Shown here piece by piece: positions 1 to 7,684 of a DNA stretch of 64,000 bases. Location: the NCBI RefSeq assembly GCF_003205515.1, contig NZ_KZ826490.1, forward strand, positions 1 to 64,000. Direction: 5' to 3'. The notes under the pieces are model-generated. The model worked only from the letters and a program-made list of their open reading frames with translations, was not told where the DNA came from and ran no database searches. Origin of the DNA: Litorivita pollutaquae (GTDB lineage Bacteria; Pseudomonadota; Alphaproteobacteria; Rhodobacterales; Rhodobacteraceae). Numbering within the stretch: position 1 is the stretch's first letter; every line of letters starts with the position of its first letter. A program made the translations under genes and the position numbers.

Positions 1-105
1 CGACGCTTGCATCACAGAAAACGCGCCGCATAATCAGATCAACCAGATGAGCCAAACTCTCTCTTAGATTAGGCTGCCAGTGGTCCCAAAAAACCTGACG
101 ACGGA
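1..105 (+). mobile_element. End of an insertion sequence (remnant)
   Basis: The sterol-desaturase-like gene on the minus strand loses similarity to its intact relative (27.4-28.3 kb) at about position 105, so foreign DNA lies to the left. A plus-strand frame opened by the window edge runs from position 2 to a stop at 65-67 and could be the last 21 residues of a transposase. The 38 bases after that stop end in ACGGACA, so the outward end reads TGTCCGTCGTC. Ends starting TGT are common in IS3 and IS21 families. The family is not determined because only about 100 bases are visible. Confidence 0.5.
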
Positions 106-649
106 CAATGTTGGCGTGATTGAAGAGAGCAGTGGCGTTCAGGATCACTTCGAAGAGCAGAACCGCAAAGGCTGGTGGGCCAAGTGCCGCGACGACCGCG
201 AGCTTGATCGCCATCGAGATCACAATCTCGACCGGGTGAAAACGAAGCCCGGTTGTCGCATCGAAATCAAGGTCGGCATGGTGCATGCGGTGCAACCGCC
301 AGAGGGCAGGGACTGCGTGAAACATCACGTGCTGCAGATAGATGGCGAGATCGAGCAGTAGCATGGAGACGAGTGCGACTGCCCAGACGGGGATTTCGAG
401 ATTGTTGAACAAGCCCCAGCCGCGATCTTCGGCCATCACGGCCAACCCAACGGCAAGGATGGGAAAGGTCAGACGCAGGATCACTGTGTCGACGATGACC
501 AGCGCCAGGTTATTGGTCCAACGGATCACACGCGGAAAGTCCCGGTGCCGGCGCGGAGCCGCAATTTCCCACAGTGCCATGGCGGCCAATACGCCCAGAA
601 AGGCCGTCAGGCGAATTTCGGGTTCCGCAACAAGGATGGTTTCGATCAC
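1..649 (-). pseudogene. Sterol desaturase / fatty-acid hydroxylase-like gene, truncated by insertion
   Basis: A membrane di-iron hydroxylase-like frame begins at GTG 649 and overlaps the stop of the CDF-like gene (GTGA). About 180 residues closely match the intact protein encoded at 27423-28277, including the first two histidine clusters (HVMFH and HRMHH). Similarity stops after the residues ALFNHANI at about position 105. The remaining frame stays open to the window edge but reads through insertion-sequence DNA. The third histidine cluster (HRVHH in the intact copy) is missing, so the four-helix iron site cannot be complete. It is the third gene of the operon driven from 2375-2405. An unusual fusion protein cannot be excluded, but loss of function is far more likely. 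Confidence 0.8.
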
Positions 650-1644
650 TTTCCAGCCTCCTGCGATTTCAACCCGATACCATGGCTCGCGTGCGGGTTT
701 GACGATGACGTCGTTGCCTCTCCTTCGTTGGCTTCGGACGCATTGGAAATGTCGAGACCTTGCGCATGCGACTCTTCGAGACAATCGGTCTCCAATTGCA
801 AGGTGACCATGTGAAAGCCGTGCTCGTGGGTGAGCCGGTTATAGGCGCTTTCGAGAATGCTGGCGGCGTCAGCGGAATCGGCATGGCGCAAGTGGGCCGA
901 AAACGCGTGTTTGCCACTTGTCAGGGTCCAGGCATGCACGTGATGGACATCGAGGACATGCGCCTGTTCGCGAAGATCGGCGATGACGGCCGGGAGGTCT
1001 GTGTCTTCCGGGGTCCCTTCCATTAGGATGTGAACCGCTTCGCGGATCACGCCGATGGAGGCCCAGAGGAGCACGACGCCAAACGCAGCTCCGAGGATCG
1101 GGTCGATCGCGAGAAAGCCGGTGAACTTGATGACCAGGGCGGTCACGATGATCAAGAGGCTGCCGACAAAGGTTTGGATGATGGGCCAGAGCGCGCCGCG
1201 CGCGTTCAGGTCATCCCGGCTGGACTTCCACATAAGGCTCAGCGAGATGACCTCGGTGACCAATCCACCAAAGGCCACCCAAAGCATGGGCCCCGTAGGA
1301 AGATGGATCGGATTGCCGAGCCGCATGACGCCCATCCAGATCACGAGAAGCGCCATGCCCAATAGAAAGCCGCCATTGACGAGCGCACCGATGATCTCGG
1401 CACGATACCAACCGAAACTGCGCTCCGGATCGGCAGGCCTGCGGGCGATACGCTGCGCGACAATCGCCACCAAAACCCCACCGACCGCCGAAAGTGTGTG
1501 AAATGCATCCGAGAGGACGGCAATAGAGCCGGTCCGGAGCCCCACGGCGAGTTCAATCACGAAATAAATACCCGTCAGCCAGGCGGAGATGACCAGCGCC
1601 TTGCCTGACGTGGGCATGTGTCCGGAGTGAGAATGGGATGTCAT
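646..1644 (-). CDS. CDF-family-like membrane transporter with degenerate metal site
   Basis: A 332-residue integral membrane protein of the cation diffusion facilitator fold, with about six membrane segments, a His-containing N-terminus (HSHSGH), a cytoplasmic ferredoxin-like C-terminal domain (about residues 205-290) and a hydrophilic tail. The start ATG 1644 follows the stop of the VTT gene by one base and has AGGAAAGAGAG upstream; the longer frame runs back into that gene. Canonical family members bind metal with HxxxD in TM2 and again in TM5. Here TM2 keeps H49 but has A53 for Asp, and TM5 has P154 and T158 at the His and Asp positions. Substrate, and even transport activity, are therefore uncertain. 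The CueR-type promoter upstream suggests a role in copper stress. Confidence 0.8.
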   Translation of the reverse strand: MTSHSHSGHMPTSGKALVISAWLTGIYFVIELAVGLRTGSIAVLSDAFHTLSAVGGVLVAIVAQRIARRPADPERSFGWYRAEIIGALVNGGFLLGMALLVIWMGVMRLGNPIHLPTGPMLWVAFGGLVTEVISLSLMWKSSRDDLNARGALWPIIQTFVGSLLIIVTALVIKFTGFLAIDPILGAAFGVVLLWASIGVIREAVHILMEGTPEDTDLPAVIADLREQAHVLDVHHVHAWTLTSGKHAFSAHLRHADSADAASILESAYNRLTHEHGFHMVTLQLETDCLEESHAQGLDISNASEANEGEATTSSSNPHASHGIGLKSQEAGK

Positions 1645-1645
1645 G

Positions 1646-2320
1646 TCAGCTCTCTTTCCTTGTAGGGCGGCGTTCGCGCCAAATCGCGACAAGCAGGGAC
1701 AATGCGGTAAACCCGCCGAGGGCGACTGCCGTCCAGGTGGCGGTGCGGGCATCCCCGTTCATGGCCTCGCTGCCGAGATGCGCGAGAAGAAAACTCGCCG
1801 GGATGATTCCGGCCAGGGTCGCAAGCGCGAAGCGCCACAGATGCAATTTACTCAGCCCGGCCGCATAGCTGATCATGTCGAAGGACAGAAACGGCAACAG
1901 CCGGCTTCCGAAAACCAGAAAAGTCAGGGTGTTCTGCGACCCGAGAAAGTACGGGCCTGTCTTTTGGCCGAAGTGGCGTTCGACGAAGGGTTGGCCGAGC
2001 CAACGGGCGAGGAGAAAGGCGCCGAGTGCCCCGAGTTCCGCACCGAGGACGACAAGTAACGTCCCGAACGTGTGGCCATAAGCGGCGCCAGCAGCGAGCG
2101 CGATCGGGGCGGAGGGCAACGGACTAGCAACGATTGCCGCCGTCATGAGCGCGACCACAAGTATGGGCCCCGTAAGTCCCGCGGCATCGATCCAGCGGTC
2201 AAGGTCCTCACGTTCGGGAAGATTGATGTCAAAGCCCAGAACATCCGGCAATGCTAGAACGGAGATCGCGAGCACCAGAAGGAGCAGTAAGGCAAGCCGA
2301 AACATCATGGCCAACCCCAC
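1646..2320 (-). CDS. TVP38/TMEM64 (VTT/SNARE-associated) family membrane protein
   Basis: A 224-residue polytopic membrane protein of the VTT (DedA-like) family. An N-terminal hydrophobic segment (residues 7-27) is followed by the re-entrant core, with the Gly-rich stretch AAGAAYG near residue 80 and the conserved SRLLPFLSFDMISYAAG region near 140-156. The tail is Arg-rich. Related proteins in proteobacteria often sit beside metal-resistance genes (for example near mer genes), and DedA relatives are linked to lipid scrambling; the substrate here is unknown. It is the first gene of an operon with the CDF-like gene and the truncated desaturase, about 55 bases downstream of a CueR-type promoter. 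Confidence 0.8.
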   Translation of the reverse strand: MGLAMMFRLALLLLLVLAISVLALPDVLGFDINLPEREDLDRWIDAAGLTGPILVVALMTAAIVASPLPSAPIALAAGAAYGHTFGTLLVVLGAELGALGAFLLARWLGQPFVERHFGQKTGPYFLGSQNTLTFLVFGSRLLPFLSFDMISYAAGLSKLHLWRFALATLAGIIPASFLLAHLGSEAMNGDARTATWTAVALGGFTALSLLVAIWRERRPTRKES

Positions 2321-2374
2321 GGCTGCCTGGCGTCCTGTTCAGAGTTTTGTTGTCTCGCGCCTATCATGAGGCGT

Positions 2375-2405
2375 GACATAGGACTTCCAGTCGCTGGAAG
2401 GTCAA
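2375..2405 (-). promoter_or_regulatory. CueR/HmrR-type promoter for the VTT-CDF operon
   Basis: On the minus strand TTGACC and TATGTC are separated by 19 bases, the overlong spacer typical of MerR-family promoters. The spacer holds the dyad CTTCCAG-N3-CTGGAAG, the arrangement known from CueR/HmrR sites. It matches the two promoters flanking the copZ/copA intergenic region. Confidence 0.8.
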
Positions 2406-2422
2406 GGGCCAACATCACGTTG

Positions 2423-2437
2423 ATACATTTTGCGACA
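2423..2437 (+). promoter_or_regulatory. Putative response-regulator direct repeat (ATACA-N5-CGACA)
   Basis: Two five-base half-sites spaced by one helical turn, 47 bases before the proposed start of the CSCC propeller gene. Similar repeats occur at 5974, 18003 and 21031. The geometry fits OmpR-family tandem binding; the assignment to the nearby response regulator is inference. Confidence 0.4.
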
Positions 2438-2483
2438 AAGGAAGTTCGGGTCATTTGGGAAAGATCAATCTATTCTACGCGTT

Positions 2484-3785
2484 ATGACATGCCGAACGAA
2501 AACCAGAGATCATAGACGCTCGCAGGGCCTGCGAAGCGCGAAGGCTTTGTGCGGGCTCCTTGGCTTGGTGATCCCGGCGAGTGGCTTCGTGCTGCCGCAA
2601 GTCGGAACGGCTCAGACGCATGCTACTCTTTTTGATCAGGTTGAAGACGTCGTTCTGCCGTCGAAACCGGGCGCGCATGAGCCGTCTCTTGCGAGCCACA
2701 ATGGCCTGCTCTACATGAGCTGGCTCGAGCGCGAAGGGGATCAAACCAAAGTCATGATGGGCCGCCGGTCCGCGCAAGGCTGGTCCGAACCACGCCTTGT
2801 GCATCAGGGGTCCGATCTCTTCGTGAACTGGGCGGACTTTCCCGGCATCGCGCTCTTTGACGATGGCACGATCGCGGTTCACTGGCTTCGTGAAATCGGT
2901 CCGTCGAGTTTCGACTATCAAGTCGAGACCGCGCTGTCGCGCGACGGTGGCGCGTCGTGGAGCGAACCGCTGATCCCCCACGAGGACAGGTCTTTCGAGC
3001 AGCACGGGTTCGTGTCGATGCTGCCAGCGGGTGAGGAAACTCTGGCCGTCATCTGGCTCGATGGGCGGGCCTATGGAGCCGGGCGCGACGAAACATCCAC
3101 AGTGTCTGACGCCATGCAATTGCGGGCAACGACGCTGGCAAGCAACGGCTCTCTCGGCCGCGACGTTGCCGTCGATCTGCAAACTTGTTCCTGCTGCCAG
3201 ACAAGCCTCGCCGCGACCGGGAATGGCACGATACTCGCCGCTTATCGAGACCGGACGGATGGAGAAATCCGGGATATCTCCGTCGCGCGGCTGACGGTTG
3301 ATGGATGGCAAAGGCCCGTGACGGTTCACAATGATGGGTGGGAGCTGGCAGGATGCCCGGTCAATGGTCCGGCAATTGCTGCCGATGGCCATGACGCGGC
3401 CGTCGCATGGTTTACAGGCGCGAACGACCTTGCGGCTGTCAACGTGGCCTTCTCTGACGACGCGGGCCGCAGCTTTGGCGCGCCTGTCCGGGTCGATCTC
3501 GGCAATCCAGTCGGCCGGGTCGATGTCGAGCTGCTCGAGGACGGGACCGCGTTGGTGTCCTGGGTCGAATGGACCGACGGGAATGAAGCGCTCATGTTGT
3601 GCCGTGCGGAAAAGGAAACCGGATGTGTTGCACAGGAGGTGCTGGCGACAAATTCGGCAGGTGCGTCCGTGAACTTTCCAACCATGGCTCGGCTGGACCG
3701 TGACATCTTCATCGCCTGGACCCAGCCTGAAGAGACGGGCGACCGCATCGCCATGCGCCGGGTCAGACTGACGGAGATCGACTGA
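2484..3785 (+). CDS. Secreted BNR/sialidase-like beta-propeller protein with CSCC motif
   Basis: A 433-residue exported protein. An upstream in-frame start exists at 2430, but ATG 2484 gives a better signal peptide (basic n-region, hydrophobic ALCGLLGLVIPASG, cleavage near AQTHA, residues 43-46) and leaves the upstream repeat site free. The rest is beta-propeller-like with repeated Asp-box-like turns (for example SRDGGASWS, SDDAGRSFG). Residues 235-238 are CSCC, a compact cysteine cluster that could bind metal; single cysteines lie elsewhere. Sialidase catalytic residues are not evident, so glycosidase activity should not be assumed. It sits two bases upstream of the two-component genes, probably one operon, and may be a periplasmic metal-binding or accessory factor. 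Confidence 0.7.
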   Translation: MTCRTKTRDHRRSQGLRSAKALCGLLGLVIPASGFVLPQVGTAQTHATLFDQVEDVVLPSKPGAHEPSLASHNGLLYMSWLEREGDQTKVMMGRRSAQGWSEPRLVHQGSDLFVNWADFPGIALFDDGTIAVHWLREIGPSSFDYQVETALSRDGGASWSEPLIPHEDRSFEQHGFVSMLPAGEETLAVIWLDGRAYGAGRDETSTVSDAMQLRATTLASNGSLGRDVAVDLQTCSCCQTSLAATGNGTILAAYRDRTDGEIRDISVARLTVDGWQRPVTVHNDGWELAGCPVNGPAIAADGHDAAVAWFTGANDLAAVNVAFSDDAGRSFGAPVRVDLGNPVGRVDVELLEDGTALVSWVEWTDGNEALMLCRAEKETGCVAQEVLATNSAGASVNFPTMARLDRDIFIAWTQPEETGDRIAMRRVRLTEID

Positions 3786-3787
3786 TC

Positions 3788-4510
3788 ATGTCCGCCCCGC
3801 CACATATCCTCGTGGTCGATGATCATGCCGAAATTCGGCAATCGGTCACACGCTATCTTCAGAAAAACGGGATGCAGGCCACCGGCGCGGGCAACACGTC
3901 CGAAATGGATGACCTTCTGGGCAAGGAAACCATCGATCTGATCGTGCTGGATATCATGATGCCCGGAGAAGACGGGCTGGCAGCCTGTGCGAGGTTGCGG
4001 CGCGAGCATCGGATGACCCCAATACTCATGCTCACCGCGCTCGGCGAAGATGACGATCGCATCAATGGGCTCGATACGGGGGCCGATGACTATCTGGCAA
4101 AGCCTTTCAATCCACGCGAGCTTCTGGCCAGGATCAATGCCATTCTGCGCCGTGCGGGCGATGCACCACACGGCGGCACGCTTGCAGGAAAACGCGCGAG
4201 CTTTGCCGGAGTAACCTTTGACCATGATGCAAGCCAGGTGACCAAGCAGGACGGCACGGTAAACACGCTGACAACTGCAGAAGCGAAGCTGCTGTCGGTC
4301 CTTCTGGAAAGCCCACGCGTCGTCATCAGTCGGGATGAGCTGCTCGAGTTGAGCGCCGGGCGCATCGCCGGGCCTTTCGATCGGACGATAGACAACCAGG
4401 TCTCCAGACTACGCAGGAAGATCGAACCGGATGTCTTGCGGCCGCGGATCATCACGACCGTGCGCAATGGCGGCTATTGCTTGAATTGCGATGTGGATCT
4501 GGAGAGCTGA
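3788..4510 (+). CDS. OmpR/PhoB-family response regulator
   Basis: A 240-residue two-component regulator. The receiver domain (about residues 5-120) has the acidic pair D11/D12, phosphoacceptor D55 in LDIMMPG, T83 and K105 in AKPF. A winged-helix DNA-binding domain occupies about residues 140-235, ending in the TVRNGGY turn typical of OmpR-type regulators. The stop overlaps the start of the sensor kinase, so the pair is translationally coupled. The surrounding copper genes and the His/Met-rich sensor domain suggest a CopR/CusR-like role. Possible binding sites are the ATACA-N5-TTACA-like repeats at 2423, 5974, 18003 and 21031. Confidence 0.9.
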   Translation: MSAPPHILVVDDHAEIRQSVTRYLQKNGMQATGAGNTSEMDDLLGKETIDLIVLDIMMPGEDGLAACARLRREHRMTPILMLTALGEDDDRINGLDTGADDYLAKPFNPRELLARINAILRRAGDAPHGGTLAGKRASFAGVTFDHDASQVTKQDGTVNTLTTAEAKLLSVLLESPRVVISRDELLELSAGRIAGPFDRTIDNQVSRLRRKIEPDVLRPRIITTVRNGGYCLNCDVDLES

Positions 4511-5949
4511 TGCGCATGGGGTTTCGCACGCAGATTGCCATTCTCGTTGTGTCGGTCCTTTTCGTCGCCCAGGTCGTCGGCTTTTGGCTCTTCGTGGATG
4601 AACGTTCACTTGCGGTGCAGGCAGCCATCGGGAGCGAGGCGGCGGGGCGTGCCGCCAATGTTGCCCGCCTCATCGAAGCCGCACCGCCCGATTTGCGCGA
4701 TGAAATCGTCGCGGCGGCGACCTCGCCTCTGGTGCGCTTCGAACTGGGTGACGCGCCGTCGGTCACGCATACGCATCATGACGAGAACGGTGCCGTGGAG
4801 GCCCGCATTCGTGCGCTTTTGAACGATGGTTACAGTCGAGACATCCGTGTGGAGGTCCATGAAATCGAACAGGGTCTTCTCCCGTTGCCGAATCTGTCGC
4901 CAGAAATGGCCGAGATGCACGCTGAAATGATGCGAGGCAGTTTGGCGGCCATCGAAATGGAGGTATCGATCGCAATTGCGGGTGGCCGCTGGTTGAACGT
5001 CGCAACAAGGTTCGAGCGTCCGCCGATACAGTGGTCCTGGGCGTCCACGCTGTCATTTGTACTGACATCGGTGGTGCTGCTTCTGGCGGTATTCTGGTTT
5101 GGCCTGACGCGGTTGACGCGGCCACTCAACGAGCTCGCAGCGTCCGCGGAGAAATTCGGTCGGGGAGGAGGGCAGGGGCCGATTGCGCCTGTCGGTCCGA
5201 CAGAGGTTCGGGATCTGACGATTGCCTTCAACGACATGCAGGCGCGCCTTGCACGGTTCGTCACGGACCGCACCCAAATGCTTGCGGCACTTGCGCATGA
5301 CCTGCGGACACCCCTGACAGCGCTGCGGGTCCGGGCCGAAATGGTGGACGATCCCGAGACCAAAGACGGCATCGCGACATCGCTCGAGGAAATGCAGGAG
5401 ATGGTCGAAGCCACGCTCGCCTATGCCCGCGGCGTCGGGCAAGGCGAAGAGTTACAGCGTGTCGACGTGGCGGAATACCTCTCTGAACTCTACAAGAACA
5501 CACAAGGCGACCTTGATCTGCAAGTGGGCCCCGAGGCAGTGGTGCAGATCAAACCCATGGCCATGCGGCGCGCGCTGCGCAATCTGATCGACAATGCACA
5601 ACGCTACGGTCGCTACCCCGTTCTTTCGTGGGATGTGTCCGGGGCGAGCGTTGAAATACGGGTCGACGATTGCGGGCCCGGGATCCCTGAAAACCGCATC
5701 AGAGAGGCGTTCCAGCCCTATCAGCGGATCGAACAATCCCGATCACTGGATACAGGCGGCCATGGACTGGGGCTCTCCATCGCGCGCAGTATCGTCCTGG
5801 AACATGGCGGTACCATAGACTTGTCGAACCGCGATGAAGGCGGGTTGCGCGCTCGCGTTATGCTGCCTCTGACCGGCACGTCCGACGTTGGGGAACGCTT
5901 GGATCGGGGATCCCACGACCCACTGCAGGTGCCAGGACACGGGACCTGA
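4510..5949 (+). CDS. Membrane sensor histidine kinase, probably metal-sensing
   Basis: A 479-residue kinase. ATG 4510 overlaps the regulator stop (TGATG). TM1 spans residues 7-29 and TM2 178-198; between them is a periplasmic domain with THTHH (86-90) and the Met/His stretch EMAEMHAEMM (132-141), likely metal ligands. HAMP follows (about 199-252). The dimerisation helix carries the phosphoacceptor H263 in AHDLRTP, and the ATPase domain shows the N box (LRNLIDNAQRYG), DDCGPGIP and GHGLGLSIA. The family is EnvZ-like. The metal-rich periplasmic loop and neighbours point to copper or another soft metal as signal; the ligand is inferred. Confidence 0.88.
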   Translation: MRMGFRTQIAILVVSVLFVAQVVGFWLFVDERSLAVQAAIGSEAAGRAANVARLIEAAPPDLRDEIVAAATSPLVRFELGDAPSVTHTHHDENGAVEARIRALLNDGYSRDIRVEVHEIEQGLLPLPNLSPEMAEMHAEMMRGSLAAIEMEVSIAIAGGRWLNVATRFERPPIQWSWASTLSFVLTSVVLLLAVFWFGLTRLTRPLNELAASAEKFGRGGGQGPIAPVGPTEVRDLTIAFNDMQARLARFVTDRTQMLAALAHDLRTPLTALRVRAEMVDDPETKDGIATSLEEMQEMVEATLAYARGVGQGEELQRVDVAEYLSELYKNTQGDLDLQVGPEAVVQIKPMAMRRALRNLIDNAQRYGRYPVLSWDVSGASVEIRVDDCGPGIPENRIREAFQPYQRIEQSRSLDTGGHGLGLSIARSIVLEHGGTIDLSNRDEGGLRARVMLPLTGTSDVGERLDRGSHDPLQVPGHGT

Positions 5950-5973
5950 CCAGGCATTCCAGCTGCTCTGTTG

Positions 5974-5988
5974 ATACATATCATTACA
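5974..5988 (+). promoter_or_regulatory. Putative response-regulator direct repeat (ATACA-N5-TTACA)
   Basis: Clean direct repeat with ten-base periodicity, 81 bases upstream of the L,D-transpeptidase that leads the cytochrome/multicopper-oxidase operon. It is the best conserved of the four copies in the window. Confidence 0.45.
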
Positions 5989-6069
5989 AAAAACCAAAGC
6001 GCCAAACGTTCCTGAATTCTTGCATGTCCGCTAGAAAACAAGGCAATCGACATGGAATGAGGCAGAACC

Positions 6070-6642
6070 ATGCAATCAAGAAACCGATTCCTGATGTCCA
6101 GACGCGCGTTCGCGGGCAGTTTGGGTACAACACTCCTATTTGCGCCGTCCGTTGTCACCGCTGAGACCGCTGAGCCAGTTCGACGGAACGTCTCGTCCTT
6201 TCGTACCCACGCTTGGGAAGACCATTTCGACACCCTCGGGGTTGGGTTGGTCATCTCTGACACGACATCGATGGTCCTCCAACATTGGACCGCTGAGGGA
6301 GAGATGCGTCTATATCCGACGTCTGTTCCGATCTCGGATGAATTGACACGGCGCGGCTACACAGAAGTTGTAGAGAAGCGCGAGAACCCGAGTTGGGCGC
6401 CGACGCCATCCATGCGCGAACGCAACCCTGAATGGCCACTGCGCATTCCGGGCGGTGATCCAGCCAATCCGCTTGGCACGCGGGCCCTTTATCTTTCTTG
6501 GCAGTATTACCGGATCCACGGCACGCAAGACACGCGCAAGATCGGTCGTCGCTCATCGAATGGCTGCATCGGTCTTTACAATGAACACATTGAAGAGGTG
6601 TTCGATCGCGTCCCGGTCGGCACACAGGTCAAGCTGATCTGA
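6070..6642 (+). CDS. Tat-exported L,D-transpeptidase (YkuD family)
   Basis: A 190-residue periplasmic enzyme predicted to make 3-3 cross-links in peptidoglycan or attach proteins to it. The N-terminus has a twin-arginine-type signal (SRRAFAG at 10-16, then hydrophobic, cleavage near VVTAETAE). The YkuD active site is visible as H150 in YRIHG and C166 in SSNGCIGL, and the C-terminus ends in the usual VPVGTQVKLI strand. Its stop overlaps the start of the following cytochrome, so it leads an operon of periplasmic redox proteins. It differs from the paired L,D-transpeptidases at 19.9 and 44.0 kb but shares the WPLRIPGG/NPLGTRALYL-type core. Copper has been reported to inhibit L,D-transpeptidases in E. 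coli; a link here is inferred. Confidence 0.88.
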   Translation: MQSRNRFLMSRRAFAGSLGTTLLFAPSVVTAETAEPVRRNVSSFRTHAWEDHFDTLGVGLVISDTTSMVLQHWTAEGEMRLYPTSVPISDELTRRGYTEVVEKRENPSWAPTPSMRERNPEWPLRIPGGDPANPLGTRALYLSWQYYRIHGTQDTRKIGRRSSNGCIGLYNEHIEEVFDRVPVGTQVKLI

Positions 6643-7076
6643 TGGGACGATACACTCTCATCGCGGTTGCTCTGGCAGCATTACTGGGCTTTGGTTTTTG
6701 GTGGTCGGGAGAAGGCGATGTACCGGATGTCGCGGCAGGCACGGATAGAATTGGTCCAGCAATAGTCGATGTCGTGGTGCCGGAGACGCTTTCAGCGAAT
6801 GCAGAAATCGGCAAAGCCGCATTCGAGGCAAAATGCGCGGCCTGTCATGGCGCGAATGCAGCCGGACAGGATGGCGTCGCACCTCCCCTTGTTCACAAGA
6901 TTTATGAACCGAGCCACCACGGCGACGCGGCTTTTCTTCTTGCAGCCAAGAATGGCGTCCGCGCGCACCATTGGCGCTTTGGCAACATGCCGCCAGTCGA
7001 AGGCGTGACCGATGGCGATGTGAAAATGATCGTGGCCTATGTGCGCGAATTGCAGCGCGCGAACGGGATCAATTGA
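6642..7076 (+). CDS. Membrane-anchored mono-haem cytochrome c
   Basis: A 144-residue class I cytochrome c. A hydrophobic N-terminal segment (residues 4-22) acts as anchor or signal. The haem site is C65-A-A-C68-H69, with a probable axial Met in GNMPP near residue 113. The ATG overlaps the upstream transpeptidase stop, and the next cytochrome begins 20 bases downstream. It is likely a periplasmic electron carrier that accepts electrons from the multicopper oxidase or feeds the respiratory chain; the partner is inferred from the operon. Confidence 0.87.
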   Translation: MGRYTLIAVALAALLGFGFWWSGEGDVPDVAAGTDRIGPAIVDVVVPETLSANAEIGKAAFEAKCAACHGANAAGQDGVAPPLVHKIYEPSHHGDAAFLLAAKNGVRAHHWRFGNMPPVEGVTDGDVKMIVAYVRELQRANGIN

Positions 7077-7096
7077 GGAACAATGAGGAGAGCAAA

Positions 7097-7684
7097 ATGC
7101 AATTGAAGACTTGGATAACAGCTGCGGCCATCTCGGCTGTTGGACTGGCGGCGCTCGCACATTCCGGCGCGACCGGGGTGATGAAAGAGCGAATGGATGC
7201 CATGGGCGAAATGGGCGACGAGATGAAGCGCCTGACGCCCATGATGCGTGGCCAGACCGCCTATGACCCGGACGTCGTGCGCAATGCGGCTGACACGATG
7301 ATCGGTCACGCGGGCACCCAGATGACCGAGCTGTTCCCGGAAGGCTCGAGCGGAATGCCCTCGGAGGTGAAAGATACCATATGGACCGATTGGGAAGAGT
7401 TCGAGGCGCTGGCGGAACAGCTCCAACTTCTTTCCGAAGGGTTGTCCATGGCTGCTGACAACGGGCTAAAAATGGCGGGCGCGGACGGCGGAGCCACCAT
7501 GGATAGCGGTGCCATGATGGGGGGGCAATCCATGATGGGAGGTCAGACCATGATGGGCGCCGGGTCGATGATGAATGACTTAGGAATCGAAGAGCTCGCC
7601 GAATTGCCGGCTGACGCGGTCTTCATGATGGTCAGCCAGACCTGTGCGGCGTGCCACACCAAGTATCGGGCGGAATCAAATTAG
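7097..7684 (+). CDS. Cytochrome c'-like protein with Met-rich insertion
   Basis: A 195-residue exported protein. ATG 7097 has GAGGA-type ribosome-binding sequences (ATGAGGAGAGC) just upstream; the longer frame overlaps the previous gene. After a signal peptide ending near ALAHS it resembles cytochrome c': a helical bundle with one haem site close to the C-terminus (C183-x2-C186-H187, followed by TKYR). An insertion between about residues 133 and 163 is packed with Met and Gly (GAMMGGQ and SMMGGQT repeats), a composition typical of Cu(I)-binding periplasmic segments. Fusion of a haem bundle and a Met-rich region in one chain suggests copper binding or oxidation, but this is inference. The next gene starts immediately after the stop. 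Confidence 0.82.
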   Translation: MQLKTWITAAAISAVGLAALAHSGATGVMKERMDAMGEMGDEMKRLTPMMRGQTAYDPDVVRNAADTMIGHAGTQMTELFPEGSSGMPSEVKDTIWTDWEEFEALAEQLQLLSEGLSMAADNGLKMAGADGGATMDSGAMMGGQSMMGGQTMMGAGSMMNDLGIEELAELPADAVFMMVSQTCAACHTKYRAESN

